Positions 8,254-14,568 of a DNA stretch of 16,529 nucleotides are shown one piece after another. How positions within the stretch are numbered: the first letter of the stretch is position 1; each line of letters begins with the position of its first letter. The notes below the pieces were generated by a model. It made no database searches. It saw only the letters and a list, made by a program, of their open reading frames with translations, and was not told where the DNA came from. The translations under genes and the position numbers were made by a program. This DNA is from Synergistaceae bacterium. Its GTDB lineage: Bacteria > Synergistota > Synergistia > Synergistales > Aminobacteriaceae. The stretch lies in the NCBI GenBank assembly GCA_031273365.1, contig JAISSA010000018.1, positions 1 through 16,529 on the forward strand, read 5' to 3'.

Positions 8254-8316
8254 CCGGCAGGAAATTTTCGGGCAGTGACTTTGGGCAGGTAATTTTTGAC
8301 CAGTGATTTGGCGTGA
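8245..8316 (+). repeat. Degenerate direct repeats with CAGTGA core after fliA
   Basis: Three imperfect copies begin with CAGTGA at about 8248, 8273 and 8300. The first two continue with GGCAGG(T)AAATTTT-like sequence, for example GGCAGTGACTTTGGGCAGGT from 8271. Unit length is about 25-28 bp. The first copy includes the fliA stop codon. The repeats fill most of the 117-base gap before the next gene and no promoter is evident in them. They may be duplicated linker DNA or the remnant of a mobile-element end; the sequence alone does not decide. Confidence 0.5.
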
Positions 8317-8370
8317 TCTGCAAGGGGGATATTTCGGAATAAAAGCCCGGTCGCAAGGGAGGTGTCGGGG

Positions 8371-9960
8371 GTGGCAGAAGAGACTTTGAAAATCGAGGCT
8401 GACTCCAGAGGCGTATGGATTTCGGCGTTGAGCGATGATTTGACATGGAACACCGTGGTTGCCTTCCTGAGGTCTAAAGGCGTCCGAAAATATGACGAAA
8501 AGGCCGTGGAGGAGTTTGTGCGCCAGAAAAACCGTACTCGATGGAAAGTTGCGGAGCGCGACCCGGAGGGAGAAAAGGCGTTGGAAATTGTCGTTCAGGT
8601 GGATAAAAACGCTCTGAACGCCTCGGTTGTTCTGGAAGCTCCTTTCTTTCTCAGCCCCTGGCCGGGCGAACAGGAGATTGTGGACGCTCTGACGCGCAAG
8701 GGAGTCGTATTTGGGATCGAAAAGGACGTCATTGAAAAACTGGTGAATTTAAAAATCGTCGGAGAGGCCGTGACGGTCGCCCGGGGCAGGGAACCCCGGA
8801 ATGGAGAACATGCGAAAATCGAGCTGCTGCTCGACCCCGACAAAACGCCGGAGGTCAATGAGGAAGCTCAGAAAGTAGACTACAGAACGAGAAGCGTCTT
8901 CGTCAACGTCGTGAAGGGACAGGAAATCGCGGTGAAGCATCCGGCGACGGCAGGAGAGGACGGGATGTCGGTTCTGGGGACCGTCATTCGGGCCGTTGCG
9001 GGAAAAGATGCCTCGTTTCTCATCGGCAGCGGGGTTGAAGTTTCGGAAGACGGGCTTTCTCTTCGCGCCTCCATCGACGGGCGACTTTCGCGAAAAGACG
9101 GGAAACTTGTGGTATTGCCCGAGCTGGAGGTCAGGAACGACGTGGACTTCAGCGTCGGCAACATCAATTTCATGGGCAGCGTGAAAATACGGGGCTCGGT
9201 GAGGGAAGGCTTTCAGGTCGTGGCCGGCGGAAACATAGAAATTCGGGAGATGGTGGAGGGCGCCCATGTGGAGAGCGTCGGCGACATCGTCATAATGGGC
9301 GGAGTGCGGGGGATGGGCAAGGGCCATATCCTCGCCGGAGGGAACGTCCTGGCGGATTTTGCGGATCAGGCCAATATTCGCAGCCAGGGGGACGTAAAAA
9401 TTAAAAACGCGATATTCCACAGCGAGGTGTCGGCCCAAAATTCGGTGACGGTGCTCGGGGGACAAAAATCCCAGATTGCCGGGGGCAAAATTCAGGCCGG
9501 GCTCGAGGTCGTGTGTCAGACCCTCGGCAGTGAAATGGGAACGAAGACGGAAGTGATCGTCGGCCTCCCGCCGGCGCAGATGGAGCGTCGCAAGGAGTTG
9601 CAGACGCAGATCGCCCGGAACAGGGAGAACATCGATAAATTGGACGCGAACCTCAGCTTTTTGAAGAAACAGGACGCCGCGGGCGCACTGGACGAGGGGA
9701 AACGCGCCCTGCTGGTGACGGGCACGAAATCCAGATTTCAGCTGCAGGGGGAACTGAAGGCGATGGAATCTGAACTGAAGGTGCTGGAAGAACGCCTGGA
9801 ACTCAGCAAATCCAAAGGCGTGGTTCGTGTCAAAGGCGTTTGCTATCCCGGCGTCAGCATCGCCATCAGAGGTTCCGTTTACATGGTGCGCGAAGTGCTT
9901 AAATTTTCGGCCTTCATTTCCGAAGGCGGGGAAGTTCGCCTGAAGCCCTTTGACGTTTAG
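8371..9960 (+). CDS. DUF342/FapA-family protein (flagellar-associated)
   Basis: About 529 residues belonging to the DUF342 (FapA) family, large cytoplasmic proteins often encoded beside flagellar genes. The N-terminal half (residues about 1-240) holds the family's alpha/beta region, including EIVDALTRKGVVFGIEKDVIEKL. A glycine-punctuated beta-helix follows (about 245-395), visible as repeats such as VAGGNIEI, SVGDIVIMGG, LAGGNVLADF and SQGDVKIKN, reminiscent of bactofilins. A coiled coil starts at residue 404 (MERRKELQTQIARNRENIDKL) and runs to about 485, and a short beta tail closes the protein. I choose the GTG at 8371 because AAGGGAGG (8355-8362) is eight bases away; an in-frame GTG at 8362 overlaps that ribosome-binding site. 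A role in flagellar assembly or placement is inferred from family and context, not shown. Confidence 0.9.
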   Translation: MAEETLKIEADSRGVWISALSDDLTWNTVVAFLRSKGVRKYDEKAVEEFVRQKNRTRWKVAERDPEGEKALEIVVQVDKNALNASVVLEAPFFLSPWPGEQEIVDALTRKGVVFGIEKDVIEKLVNLKIVGEAVTVARGREPRNGEHAKIELLLDPDKTPEVNEEAQKVDYRTRSVFVNVVKGQEIAVKHPATAGEDGMSVLGTVIRAVAGKDASFLIGSGVEVSEDGLSLRASIDGRLSRKDGKLVVLPELEVRNDVDFSVGNINFMGSVKIRGSVREGFQVVAGGNIEIREMVEGAHVESVGDIVIMGGVRGMGKGHILAGGNVLADFADQANIRSQGDVKIKNAIFHSEVSAQNSVTVLGGQKSQIAGGKIQAGLEVVCQTLGSEMGTKTEVIVGLPPAQMERRKELQTQIARNRENIDKLDANLSFLKKQDAAGALDEGKRALLVTGTKSRFQLQGELKAMESELKVLEERLELSKSKGVVRVKGVCYPGVSIAIRGSVYMVREVLKFSAFISEGGEVRLKPFDV

Positions 9961-9974
9961 GGAAGCTTAACGGG

Positions 9975-9997
9975 CACAGGGGACCGAGTCCCCTGTG
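9975..9997 (+). other. Strong hairpin just after the DUF342 gene
   Basis: CACAGGGGAC and GTCCCCTGTG form a perfect 10-bp stem around a 3-base CGA loop, 14 bases past the stop codon. There is no T-run after it, so it is a poor intrinsic terminator on either strand. It could instead stabilise the 3' end of the upstream message or tune expression of the small gene that follows. Confidence 0.6.
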
Positions 9998-10032
9998 GGC
10001 AGGGAAGAACCGAAAGGATCGGTGATGATGTT

Positions 10033-10371
10033 ATGCTTCAGCCTGTAAATCTTCAACTGGCGCACTTCAACATCGAGCACAGCGCTCAGATTTCCAGAGA
10101 AGCCCTGGCTGCTGCCCAGCAGACCGGTCAGGGGCAGGAAGTCGCTCAGGAGAGCGTGAAGCGTACACAGATGGTTCAGGCTGGTCTCGCCGCTGCGGAA
10201 CCCCAAAAGGTGAAACGCAGGGAAGAAGACGAGCAGGAGCGCCGTCGTCAGGAACAGCGGCAGTCTTTTTCCGGCCGTCGGGATTCTTTTATGAAGGATG
10301 AGGATGAAGATGCTGAAAAGAGCGTTTCAGGAGAAAAGGATAAACCGAAAAGCTTCGATTTTTACGCATAA
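10033..10371 (+). CDS. Small charged protein of unknown function
   Basis: I do not recognise this 112-residue protein. It is hydrophilic and highly charged with no signal peptide or membrane segment. The N-terminal third (QLAHFNIEHSAQISREALAAAQQTG) could be helical, the middle is Lys/Arg/Glu/Gln-rich (KVKRREEDEQERRRQEQRQ), and the tail is acidic then basic, ending KSFDFYA. It looks disordered or helical. The position between DUF342 and the next gene of the cluster, on the same strand, suggests a flagellar-operon accessory. A purine-rich AAAGGA (10013-10018) is 14 bases from the ATG and better placed for a 9-codon frame (GTG 10022/ATG 10025 to TAA 10048) that overlaps the start, so initiation may depend on re-initiation. 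The reading frame is plausible but the gene is less certain than its neighbours. Confidence 0.7.
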   Translation: MLQPVNLQLAHFNIEHSAQISREALAAAQQTGQGQEVAQESVKRTQMVQAGLAAAEPQKVKRREEDEQERRRQEQRQSFSGRRDSFMKDEDEDAEKSVSGEKDKPKSFDFYA

Positions 10372-10431
10372 GGCAACCGTTCAGATTCAGGAGGGCAGGG
10401 GCGCGTGTCCCCTCGCCGTGGAGGTGGTTTC

Positions 10432-10980
10432 GTGGCCGTTACAGGCAGCAGCCTGGGGTATATAGCAATCGACGAGGCCGACGGGCTTTTCAGGGGAGCC
10501 TCGCTGGTGGTGGATTTCAGAGGGATCCCGATGGACTTTCGCTACACGGACCCGGTCAGGCCCTCGCGTCTCGAGCGTATTCTGTATGGCAACGCTCTCG
10601 ACGTCTACCTGCGGGAGGAGCTCATTCTGGAAAGCCTTATCGGAGCCGTCGAGGTCAAACCGACGTTATGGATATGCAGAGAGCCCGACCTCGTGGCCCC
10701 CCTGAGGTCGCAGACGAAGGGGAAGTCGCTGTTTCTTTCCTCATCGAGCCGTTCGCCGATGGAGGCAGTCGGGGAGGTGGAAAATTTGGGAGAGAGCGGC
10801 GTCTATATGGTTCAGGCCGACTCCGTCAGTGCGCCTCTGCGCGTGGCCTTTCCCGAACAGACGAGGGAGGACGAGGTTCGACAGATCGCCGGAATACTGG
10901 TGGAAGCGGCCAGAACGATGGAGCTTCTGGAGCCTTTCGGACGCATCCAGAAGGCCCTGACGTCTCTGGCGGAGGAATAG
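10432..10980 (+). CDS. Conserved-looking hypothetical protein, end of the flagellar operon
   Basis: A 182-residue soluble protein with no signal peptide or membrane segment. The beginning is patterned like a compact alpha/beta domain: SLGYIAIDEADGLFRGASLVVDFRGIPMDFRYTDPVRPSRLERILYG, then helices (LDVYLREELILESLIGAVE) and a further alternating strand/helix region to the C-terminus. The FRYTDPVRPSRL...ILYG stretch has the look of a conserved motif, and I believe similar hypothetical proteins occur in other anaerobes, but I cannot name a function. GGAGG (10420-10424) is seven bases before the GTG at 10432. A second in-frame GTG at 10405 has AGGAGGG (10389-10395) nine bases upstream and would add nine residues (MSPRRGGGF). 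The gene ends two bases before the next start and is evidently cotranscribed with it. Confidence 0.85.
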   Translation: MAVTGSSLGYIAIDEADGLFRGASLVVDFRGIPMDFRYTDPVRPSRLERILYGNALDVYLREELILESLIGAVEVKPTLWICREPDLVAPLRSQTKGKSLFLSSSSRSPMEAVGEVENLGESGVYMVQADSVSAPLRVAFPEQTREDEVRQIAGILVEAARTMELLEPFGRIQKALTSLAEE

Positions 10981-10982
10981 GC

Positions 10983-11564
10983 GTGGGCACGATCGGACAG
11001 GATATACGGGACTACTTTTCCCGCCACTTTCTGGGCAGAGTGAGGGTGAAAAACCTGGGCTGCGTGGTGGCCGCGCCTCAGGTTTTTTCCTCGAAGCGGG
11101 TGATCGCGACCTGCCCGGTTCGCACGAAAATGCAGGTGGTGGGCTCGACGCTTTTCACCTTCTCGGGCGTCGCCTGTTCGAACCGGGGGTTCCGTTTCGC
11201 CGCTCAGTTCGTGAAGGCCAGGGGTTCGAAGATCGCCCGATACGCGCCGGGAGAGATTGGGACGCACACCGTTTCGTGGTTGAAGACGACTGCCCGGTCC
11301 GATAAAAAGCGAGTGGAAGTTCTCCCCCAGGAACGATCGAGTCGCCTGCAGTGGCAGCGGGTTCGCCCCAGAAAGGAAGGAGAGGTCATTTTAGCCTGGT
11401 TCGGCCCTCTCATAGAAGAAGCGATTGTAAAATCGACGTTGAACAAACAACAGGGAACCCTTTTAATCTGGTATAATCCGCAGAGCAGGCATTTCAACGC
11501 CAGCGGGTTGTACCTGTACAGACATATGGGCAGAAACGAGAATCTGGAATGGCGATGGAGCTGA
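10983..11564 (+). CDS. Basic hypothetical protein coupled to the preceding gene
   Basis: A 193-residue, strongly basic protein that I do not recognise. It starts at GTG 10983, seven bases after GGAGG (10971-10975), which lies inside the end of the upstream gene; the same frame is open further upstream only within that gene. The sequence has mixed strands, for example VKNLGCVVAA, RVIATCPV, MQVVGSTLFTFSGVAC, a basic centre (TTARSDKKRVEVLPQERSSRLQWQRVRPRK), and a C-terminal part with an LIWYNPQSRHF stretch. There is no signal peptide or membrane segment. The basic centre could bind nucleic acid or an acidic partner, but this is speculation. Tight coupling suggests it works with the 182-residue protein before it. 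A GGAGC/GCTCC hairpin then a T-rich stretch lies at its end. Confidence 0.8.
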   Translation: MGTIGQDIRDYFSRHFLGRVRVKNLGCVVAAPQVFSSKRVIATCPVRTKMQVVGSTLFTFSGVACSNRGFRFAAQFVKARGSKIARYAPGEIGTHTVSWLKTTARSDKKRVEVLPQERSSRLQWQRVRPRKEGEVILAWFGPLIEEAIVKSTLNKQQGTLLIWYNPQSRHFNASGLYLYRHMGRNENLEWRWS

Positions 11565-11595
11565 TTCTGCTCCTGATTCTGTTTTCTTTTTATTT
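11557..11595 (+). terminator. Weak candidate terminator at the end of the flagellar operon
   Basis: GGAGC (11557-11561) and GCTCC (11569-11573) form a 5-bp stem with a 7-base loop that contains the stop codon of the upstream gene. A T-rich run (GTTTTCTTTTTATTT) starts about seven bases later. The stem is short and the spacing is not ideal, so this is a low-confidence call. It is supported by the promoter-like sequence just downstream. Confidence 0.3.
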
Positions 11596-11608
11596 GCGCT
11601 GTAACCTA

Positions 11609-11639
11609 AGAGCTCATGGCTCTAAAATATAATGGGGGG
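11609..11639 (+). promoter_or_regulatory. Candidate promoter with inverted repeat before the S1-domain gene
   Basis: A perfect TATAAT -10 hexamer lies at 11628-11633, but no good -35 is seen 16-19 bases upstream. Where the -35 and spacer would be, there is an inverted repeat AGAGC-TCATG-GCTCT (11609-11623), which could be an operator or chance. Transcription would begin near 11640, giving a leader of about 12 bases before the ATG at 11652. Confidence 0.35.
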
Positions 11640-11651
11640 TTCGTAATACCA

Positions 11652-12077
11652 ATGGCTGAGGAGAAGAAGGCAGAGACTTCTTCGGTTCGGGTGGGCGATC
11701 TGACCGAATGCACGGTGGAGCAGATTATGCCCTATGGAGCGTTTATGAGGCTTTCGACGGGACAGAAAGGAATGGTGCATATCTCCGAGCTCTCTTTCAA
11801 TTTTGTGAAAAAGGTCGAGGATATTCTCTCGTTACAGCAGACCGTCAAGGCTCGGGTGATCAAGATCGATGAAAAGGGACGCATCGATCTTTCGTTGAAA
11901 AAGGTGGAAGAGCGTCCCGTGATCCAGGTCCCTGTTACGAAGGAAGACAAGGATAGTTTTGAGAAGAAAATGGCTTCTTTCCTGAAACTCAGTGAATCCA
12001 AGATAGCGGACCTCAACAGTAAGCTGAACTCCTCGAAATCTGGCAGGAAAAAACCAGGCAGCAAGCCTAAAAATTGA
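11652..12077 (+). CDS. S1-domain RNA-binding protein (YabR/GSP13 type)
   Basis: A 141-residue protein with one S1 RNA-binding domain (about residues 12-82): VRVGDLTECTVEQIMPYGAFMRLSTGQKGMVHISELSFNFVKKVEDIL...VKARVIKIDEKGRIDLSLKK. The G-x-V/T-x-x-I-x-x-YGAF...GxxHxSE pattern is the classical S1 fold core. A short Lys/Ser-rich tail (SKSGRKKPGSKPKN) follows. Such small S1 proteins associate with ribosomes or RNA in the cytoplasm. An in-frame ATG at 11616 would add 12 residues, but it overlaps the TATAAT at 11628-11633. I therefore prefer 11652, although GGGGGG at 11634-11639 is rather far (12 bases) as a ribosome-binding site. An intrinsic terminator-like structure lies 44 bases after the stop. 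Confidence 0.88.
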   Translation: MAEEKKAETSSVRVGDLTECTVEQIMPYGAFMRLSTGQKGMVHISELSFNFVKKVEDILSLQQTVKARVIKIDEKGRIDLSLKKVEERPVIQVPVTKEDKDSFEKKMASFLKLSESKIADLNSKLNSSKSGRKKPGSKPKN

Positions 12078-12103
12078 AATCAGACAACTAAAAGGGGTAT
12101 GTT

Positions 12104-12739
12104 TTGCGTTCGGTGTTTCCGGGGGGGAAAAGCCTCCCTTTTTTTTATGAACCTTTACGAAAAAGCGATTCGACGGTTATTGCGCGTCAGATGCGGGAAC
12201 GCAGGTTCGATTCCGCTCTCATATCGGGGACAGCCAGTCGCTGTCCTTTTGGCTGTCCGAGAGTGGTCGTCTGTTCTCCGCTTCAGAAATTTCTTCCCTT
12301 CCCAACCTCGTTCTGGCTGACATGCCCCTGGCTCGTCCGGGCTGCCGGCGCGGTCGAGTCCCGTGGAGGAGTCGCGAAGCTGGAAGCCTGGATAGAGCGC
12401 AACGCGCCCTCGGAGTGGGTTCCCTTCAACATGGCCCATCAGCGGCTGCGCCTCGGGCTGTTGTCCGACGCGACGTCGCGTTTTTTACGCCGCTGCAGAC
12501 CCCGGCTGTACGAACGTCTTCGCGGCGCCGGCGTGGGGGGCATTCGATATCGGGAGCCCCGCGTCGTTCATGTAAAATGTATCCATCTTCAGACCGCGTC
12601 CTGGCTGGCGTTCGGGTATCATCCCGGAGGGGCATGGCTCGGGGAAAACGGGCTGAAAGGGGACTGTGGCGGCACGTATGAATTTTGCGGAGGCGCCGTT
12701 TTAAGGAAAGGGGCAGACGATGTGGCAGGGACGCTTTAA
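12104..12739 (+). CDS. DUF501-family protein (5' end uncertain)
   Basis: The family match starts around residue 25 (VIARQMRERRF) and continues with the characteristic ASRCPFGCPRVVVCSP, PFPTSFWLTCPWLV, a central VAKLEAWIE...FNMAHQRLR segment, and HVKCIHLQTASWLAFGYHPGGAWL near the end. Four Cys in the first part (RCPFGC, VVC, LTCP) suggest a metal or structural site; function of DUF501 is unknown to me. The coordinates use the TTG at 12104, with AAAGGGG (12091-12097) six bases before it, giving 211 residues. However, residues 6-15 are then encoded by a terminator hairpin. The ATG at 12147 is in another frame, but one extra base in the A5 run just after it would join it to this frame as MNLYEKSDSTVIARQ. 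The next in-frame ATG (12191) would cut family sequence. The 3' end overlaps argH by 20 bases. Confidence 0.75.
   Translation: MRSVFPGGKSLPFFYEPLRKSDSTVIARQMRERRFDSALISGTASRCPFGCPRVVVCSPLQKFLPFPTSFWLTCPWLVRAAGAVESRGGVAKLEAWIERNAPSEWVPFNMAHQRLRLGLLSDATSRFLRRCRPRLYERLRGAGVGGIRYREPRVVHVKCIHLQTASWLAFGYHPGGAWLGENGLKGDCGGTYEFCGGAVLRKGADDVAGTL
12121..12146 (+). terminator. Intrinsic terminator after the S1-domain gene
   Basis: GGGGGG (12122-12127) pairs with CCTCCC (12133-12138) through one G-U wobble around a 5-base loop AAAAG, followed at once by eight Ts (12139-12146). This is a textbook rho-independent terminator. Unexpectedly, it lies inside the apparent 5' end of the next reading frame (DUF501, from TTG 12104), so it could act as an attenuator for DUF501-argH rather than as a simple terminator. 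Confidence 0.75.
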
Positions 12740-14138
12740 GGAAGATACGGCGCAGGTGGTTTTGAAGTTTACGCAGTCTCTGGACGTTGACTGGCGGCTT
12801 TACGAGCATGATATCCGGGGCAGCATCGCCCACGTGCGAATGCTGGGGGCGGTGGGACTGCTGAAGAACGACGAAGTCGAACAGATCGAGAAAGGCCTTG
12901 GCGCGGTCCGCGAAGAAATTCGCAGGGGAGACTTTCAGCCCTCGGAGCGGCTCGAGGACGTGCACATGAACATCGAGAGCCGTCTGACGGAGCTGCTTGG
13001 TCCGGTCGGGGCAAAACTCCACACCGGGCGGAGCCGCAACGACCAGATCGCGACGACGGTGCGGCTTTACCTGAGGGATTGTCTGCTCGACCTGCAGGAG
13101 GCCCTGCTCGCGCTGTTTGCCGCGATTCTCGATCGAGCCGAAGAGCACGCGGATATCGTCGTGTCGGGCTACACGCACCTCCAGCAGGCTCAGCCCGTCT
13201 CCATGGGCCATTACTGGATGGCGTGGTTCGAGTCGTTTCTGCGGGACTACGGGAGGCTCGAATTCGCGCTCTCCTCGCTTTCCGAGTGCCCTCTGGGCGC
13301 GGGCGCTCTTGCGGGTTCCACGCTGCCCCTCGACCGGGAGATGACCTCCCGGCTTTTGGGGTTTGACCGGCCGACCCGCAACAGTATGGACTCGATAGCG
13401 CAGAGGGATTATATGGCGGACTACCACCATTTTGCCGCCCTCTTCGCCATCCACGCGAGCCGGCTTTCCGAGGACCTGGTCATTTTTTCCAGTCAGGAAT
13501 TCAACTGGCTGAAGCTTCCCGATTCCTTCTGCACAGGCTCCAGCATAATGCCGCAAAAAAAGAACCCCGACGTCCCGGAGCTGATACGGGGCAAAACGGG
13601 GCAGGTTGTGGGCCATATGCTGGACCTTCTGATAACGATGAAGGGTCTTCCCATGACCTATGACCGCGACCTGCAGGAAGATAAACGGGGGCTTTTCGCG
13701 TCCCTGAACACCATTGGAGGGGTATTGGAGGTCCTTGTCCCCCTGATTGCGGGTACGGACGTCGACGAAGCGGCGGCCCTCGCCGGACTGGAGAGGGGGT
13801 TTGCCCTGGCGACCGACGTGGCGGAGTACCTTGTCCGGAGGGGAATGCCCTTCCGGGACGCGCACTGGAAGGTCGGCAGGCTTGTCAAATACTGTATCGA
13901 AACGAACAGGCGTTTCGCGGACCTGAGTTTGCCGGAGTGGCGGGAGCAGCTGCCCGAGGTGGACGAAGACCTTCTCCCCCTTCTGACCTTCAGGGAAAGC
14001 GTGGAGCGACGCCAGACTTTTGGAGGCGCCGCCTTCAGCCAGGTGCGGCAGCGGACGGCGGAGGGCAGAGCGTGGCTTTCCTGGAAGACGGAAAACCTGA
14101 CGGCAACCCGAAAAAACCTGGAGGAATACGTCCTTTAG
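12720..14138 (+). CDS. argH: Argininosuccinate lyase
   Basis: A 472-residue member of the fumarase/aspartase superfamily that splits argininosuccinate into arginine and fumarate, the last step of arginine synthesis; it acts as a cytoplasmic homotetramer. Signatures in order are LEDVHMNIESRL and HTGRSRNDQIATTVRL (about residues 79-120), SGYTHLQQAQPVSMGHYW with H153, and the superfamily loop GSSIMPQKKNPD at 273-284 with the catalytic serine region and K280. The N-terminal MWQGRF is typical. AAGGAAAGGGG (12703-12713) precedes the ATG by six bases and lies inside DUF501, so the two genes are likely coupled. Length is normal. No other arg genes are in the window. Confidence 0.98.
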   Translation: MWQGRFKEDTAQVVLKFTQSLDVDWRLYEHDIRGSIAHVRMLGAVGLLKNDEVEQIEKGLGAVREEIRRGDFQPSERLEDVHMNIESRLTELLGPVGAKLHTGRSRNDQIATTVRLYLRDCLLDLQEALLALFAAILDRAEEHADIVVSGYTHLQQAQPVSMGHYWMAWFESFLRDYGRLEFALSSLSECPLGAGALAGSTLPLDREMTSRLLGFDRPTRNSMDSIAQRDYMADYHHFAALFAIHASRLSEDLVIFSSQEFNWLKLPDSFCTGSSIMPQKKNPDVPELIRGKTGQVVGHMLDLLITMKGLPMTYDRDLQEDKRGLFASLNTIGGVLEVLVPLIAGTDVDEAAALAGLERGFALATDVAEYLVRRGMPFRDAHWKVGRLVKYCIETNRRFADLSLPEWREQLPEVDEDLLPLLTFRESVERRQTFGGAAFSQVRQRTAEGRAWLSWKTENLTATRKNLEEYVL

Positions 14139-14208
14139 GGGAGCCCGGCAAAAGGAGCGATGCACGATAGGCCGCCTGATTTTATGGTTCCTTTTTCTTT
14201 CCTTTTTC

Positions 14209-14228
14209 ACGCGTCTCCTCAGACGCGT
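14209..14228. repeat. Perfect inverted repeat after argH
   Basis: ACGCGTCT (14209-14216) and AGACGCGT (14221-14228) form an 8-bp stem with a CCTC loop, 70 bases after argH. T-rich sequence precedes rather than follows it on the + strand, so it does not fit an intrinsic terminator in the argH direction, nor in the reverse direction. Function unknown. Confidence 0.6.
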
Positions 14229-14244
14229 CTTCGGCGCGGGACGG

Positions 14245-14505
14245 ATGCAAAGAGGCGATCCCTTTGCGTCCCGCGGCGCTGAGGAACGCGACGACGGTCG
14301 GGGGGCGGAAAAACGTTTCGAGGTCAAAAAACGCTATGCCGTCGAAGCGGGTTCGATGGGCTACATCTGGCGGAGCGGCTGTCCGCGGCACAAAAGCCTG
14401 GAGGGGCGTTTCGTTCCGTGGAACAACCCTCCCCTGGTCGACGGCGTCCCCGTCCACGCAGGAGAGCGCGCGGACTGCACCTGCAGGACGGAGATCGTGC
14501 ACTGA
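14245..14505 (+). pseudogene. Probable remnant of a phage MuF/SPP1 gp7-type head morphogenesis protein
   Basis: The last half of this 86-codon frame reads GYIWRSGCPRHKSLEGRF, then VPWNNPPLVDGVPVHAGERA, then DCTCRTEIVH. It resembles the C-terminus of phage minor head proteins of the Mu gpF/SPP1 gp7 class. There a YxWRT...DxRVRxxH...G...F.W..PP...PGE...CRC pattern closes the protein. Here the RVR stretch is shortened and CRC is CTC. The first 30 residues are charged and unlike that domain. Only the extreme C-terminus of a protein that normally exceeds 250 residues remains; no other phage genes are adjacent and there is no good ribosome-binding site before the ATG. The frame stays open upstream of 14245 through a hydrophobic T-rich stretch without a usual start codon. 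I treat it as decayed phage DNA, but it could be a small expressed protein. The match is from memory of the motif. Confidence 0.4.
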
Positions 14506-14568
14506 CCGGCGAACCCGTTTAAACCGCCCTTAACCCCCGGAACTTTCAGCAGTGACTCCAAAATTGCA

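Noticed and set aside
11433..11477. TTGAAC...TATAAT as a promoter inside the 193-residue gene
   Set aside because: The spacer is about 27 bases, too long for a sigma-70 promoter, and the sequence is coding.
12188..12225. tRNA-like T-arm string GGTTCGATTCC
   Set aside because: It lies inside the DUF501 frame (RRFDSAL), and no acceptor, D or anticodon arms can be built around it.
12099..12320. 73-codon frame starting ATG 12099 as a leader peptide or separate gene
   Set aside because: The ribosome-binding site is only one base from this ATG, and the translation downstream overlaps DUF501 coding sequence in another frame with no family features. It matters only because its internal ATG at 12147 might be the ancestral DUF501 start.
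14160..14282. Short frame after argH with an AAAGGAG upstream
   Set aside because: About 40 codons, basic and low-complexity, with only three bases between the ribosome-binding site and the ATG; no support as a gene.
12426..14327. Very long antisense open frame (about 630 codons) opposite DUF501 and argH
   Set aside because: The + strand carries a complete, motif-rich argH. The antisense translation is Arg/His/Pro-rich with no recognisable domain, as expected for the complement of a GC-rich gene.
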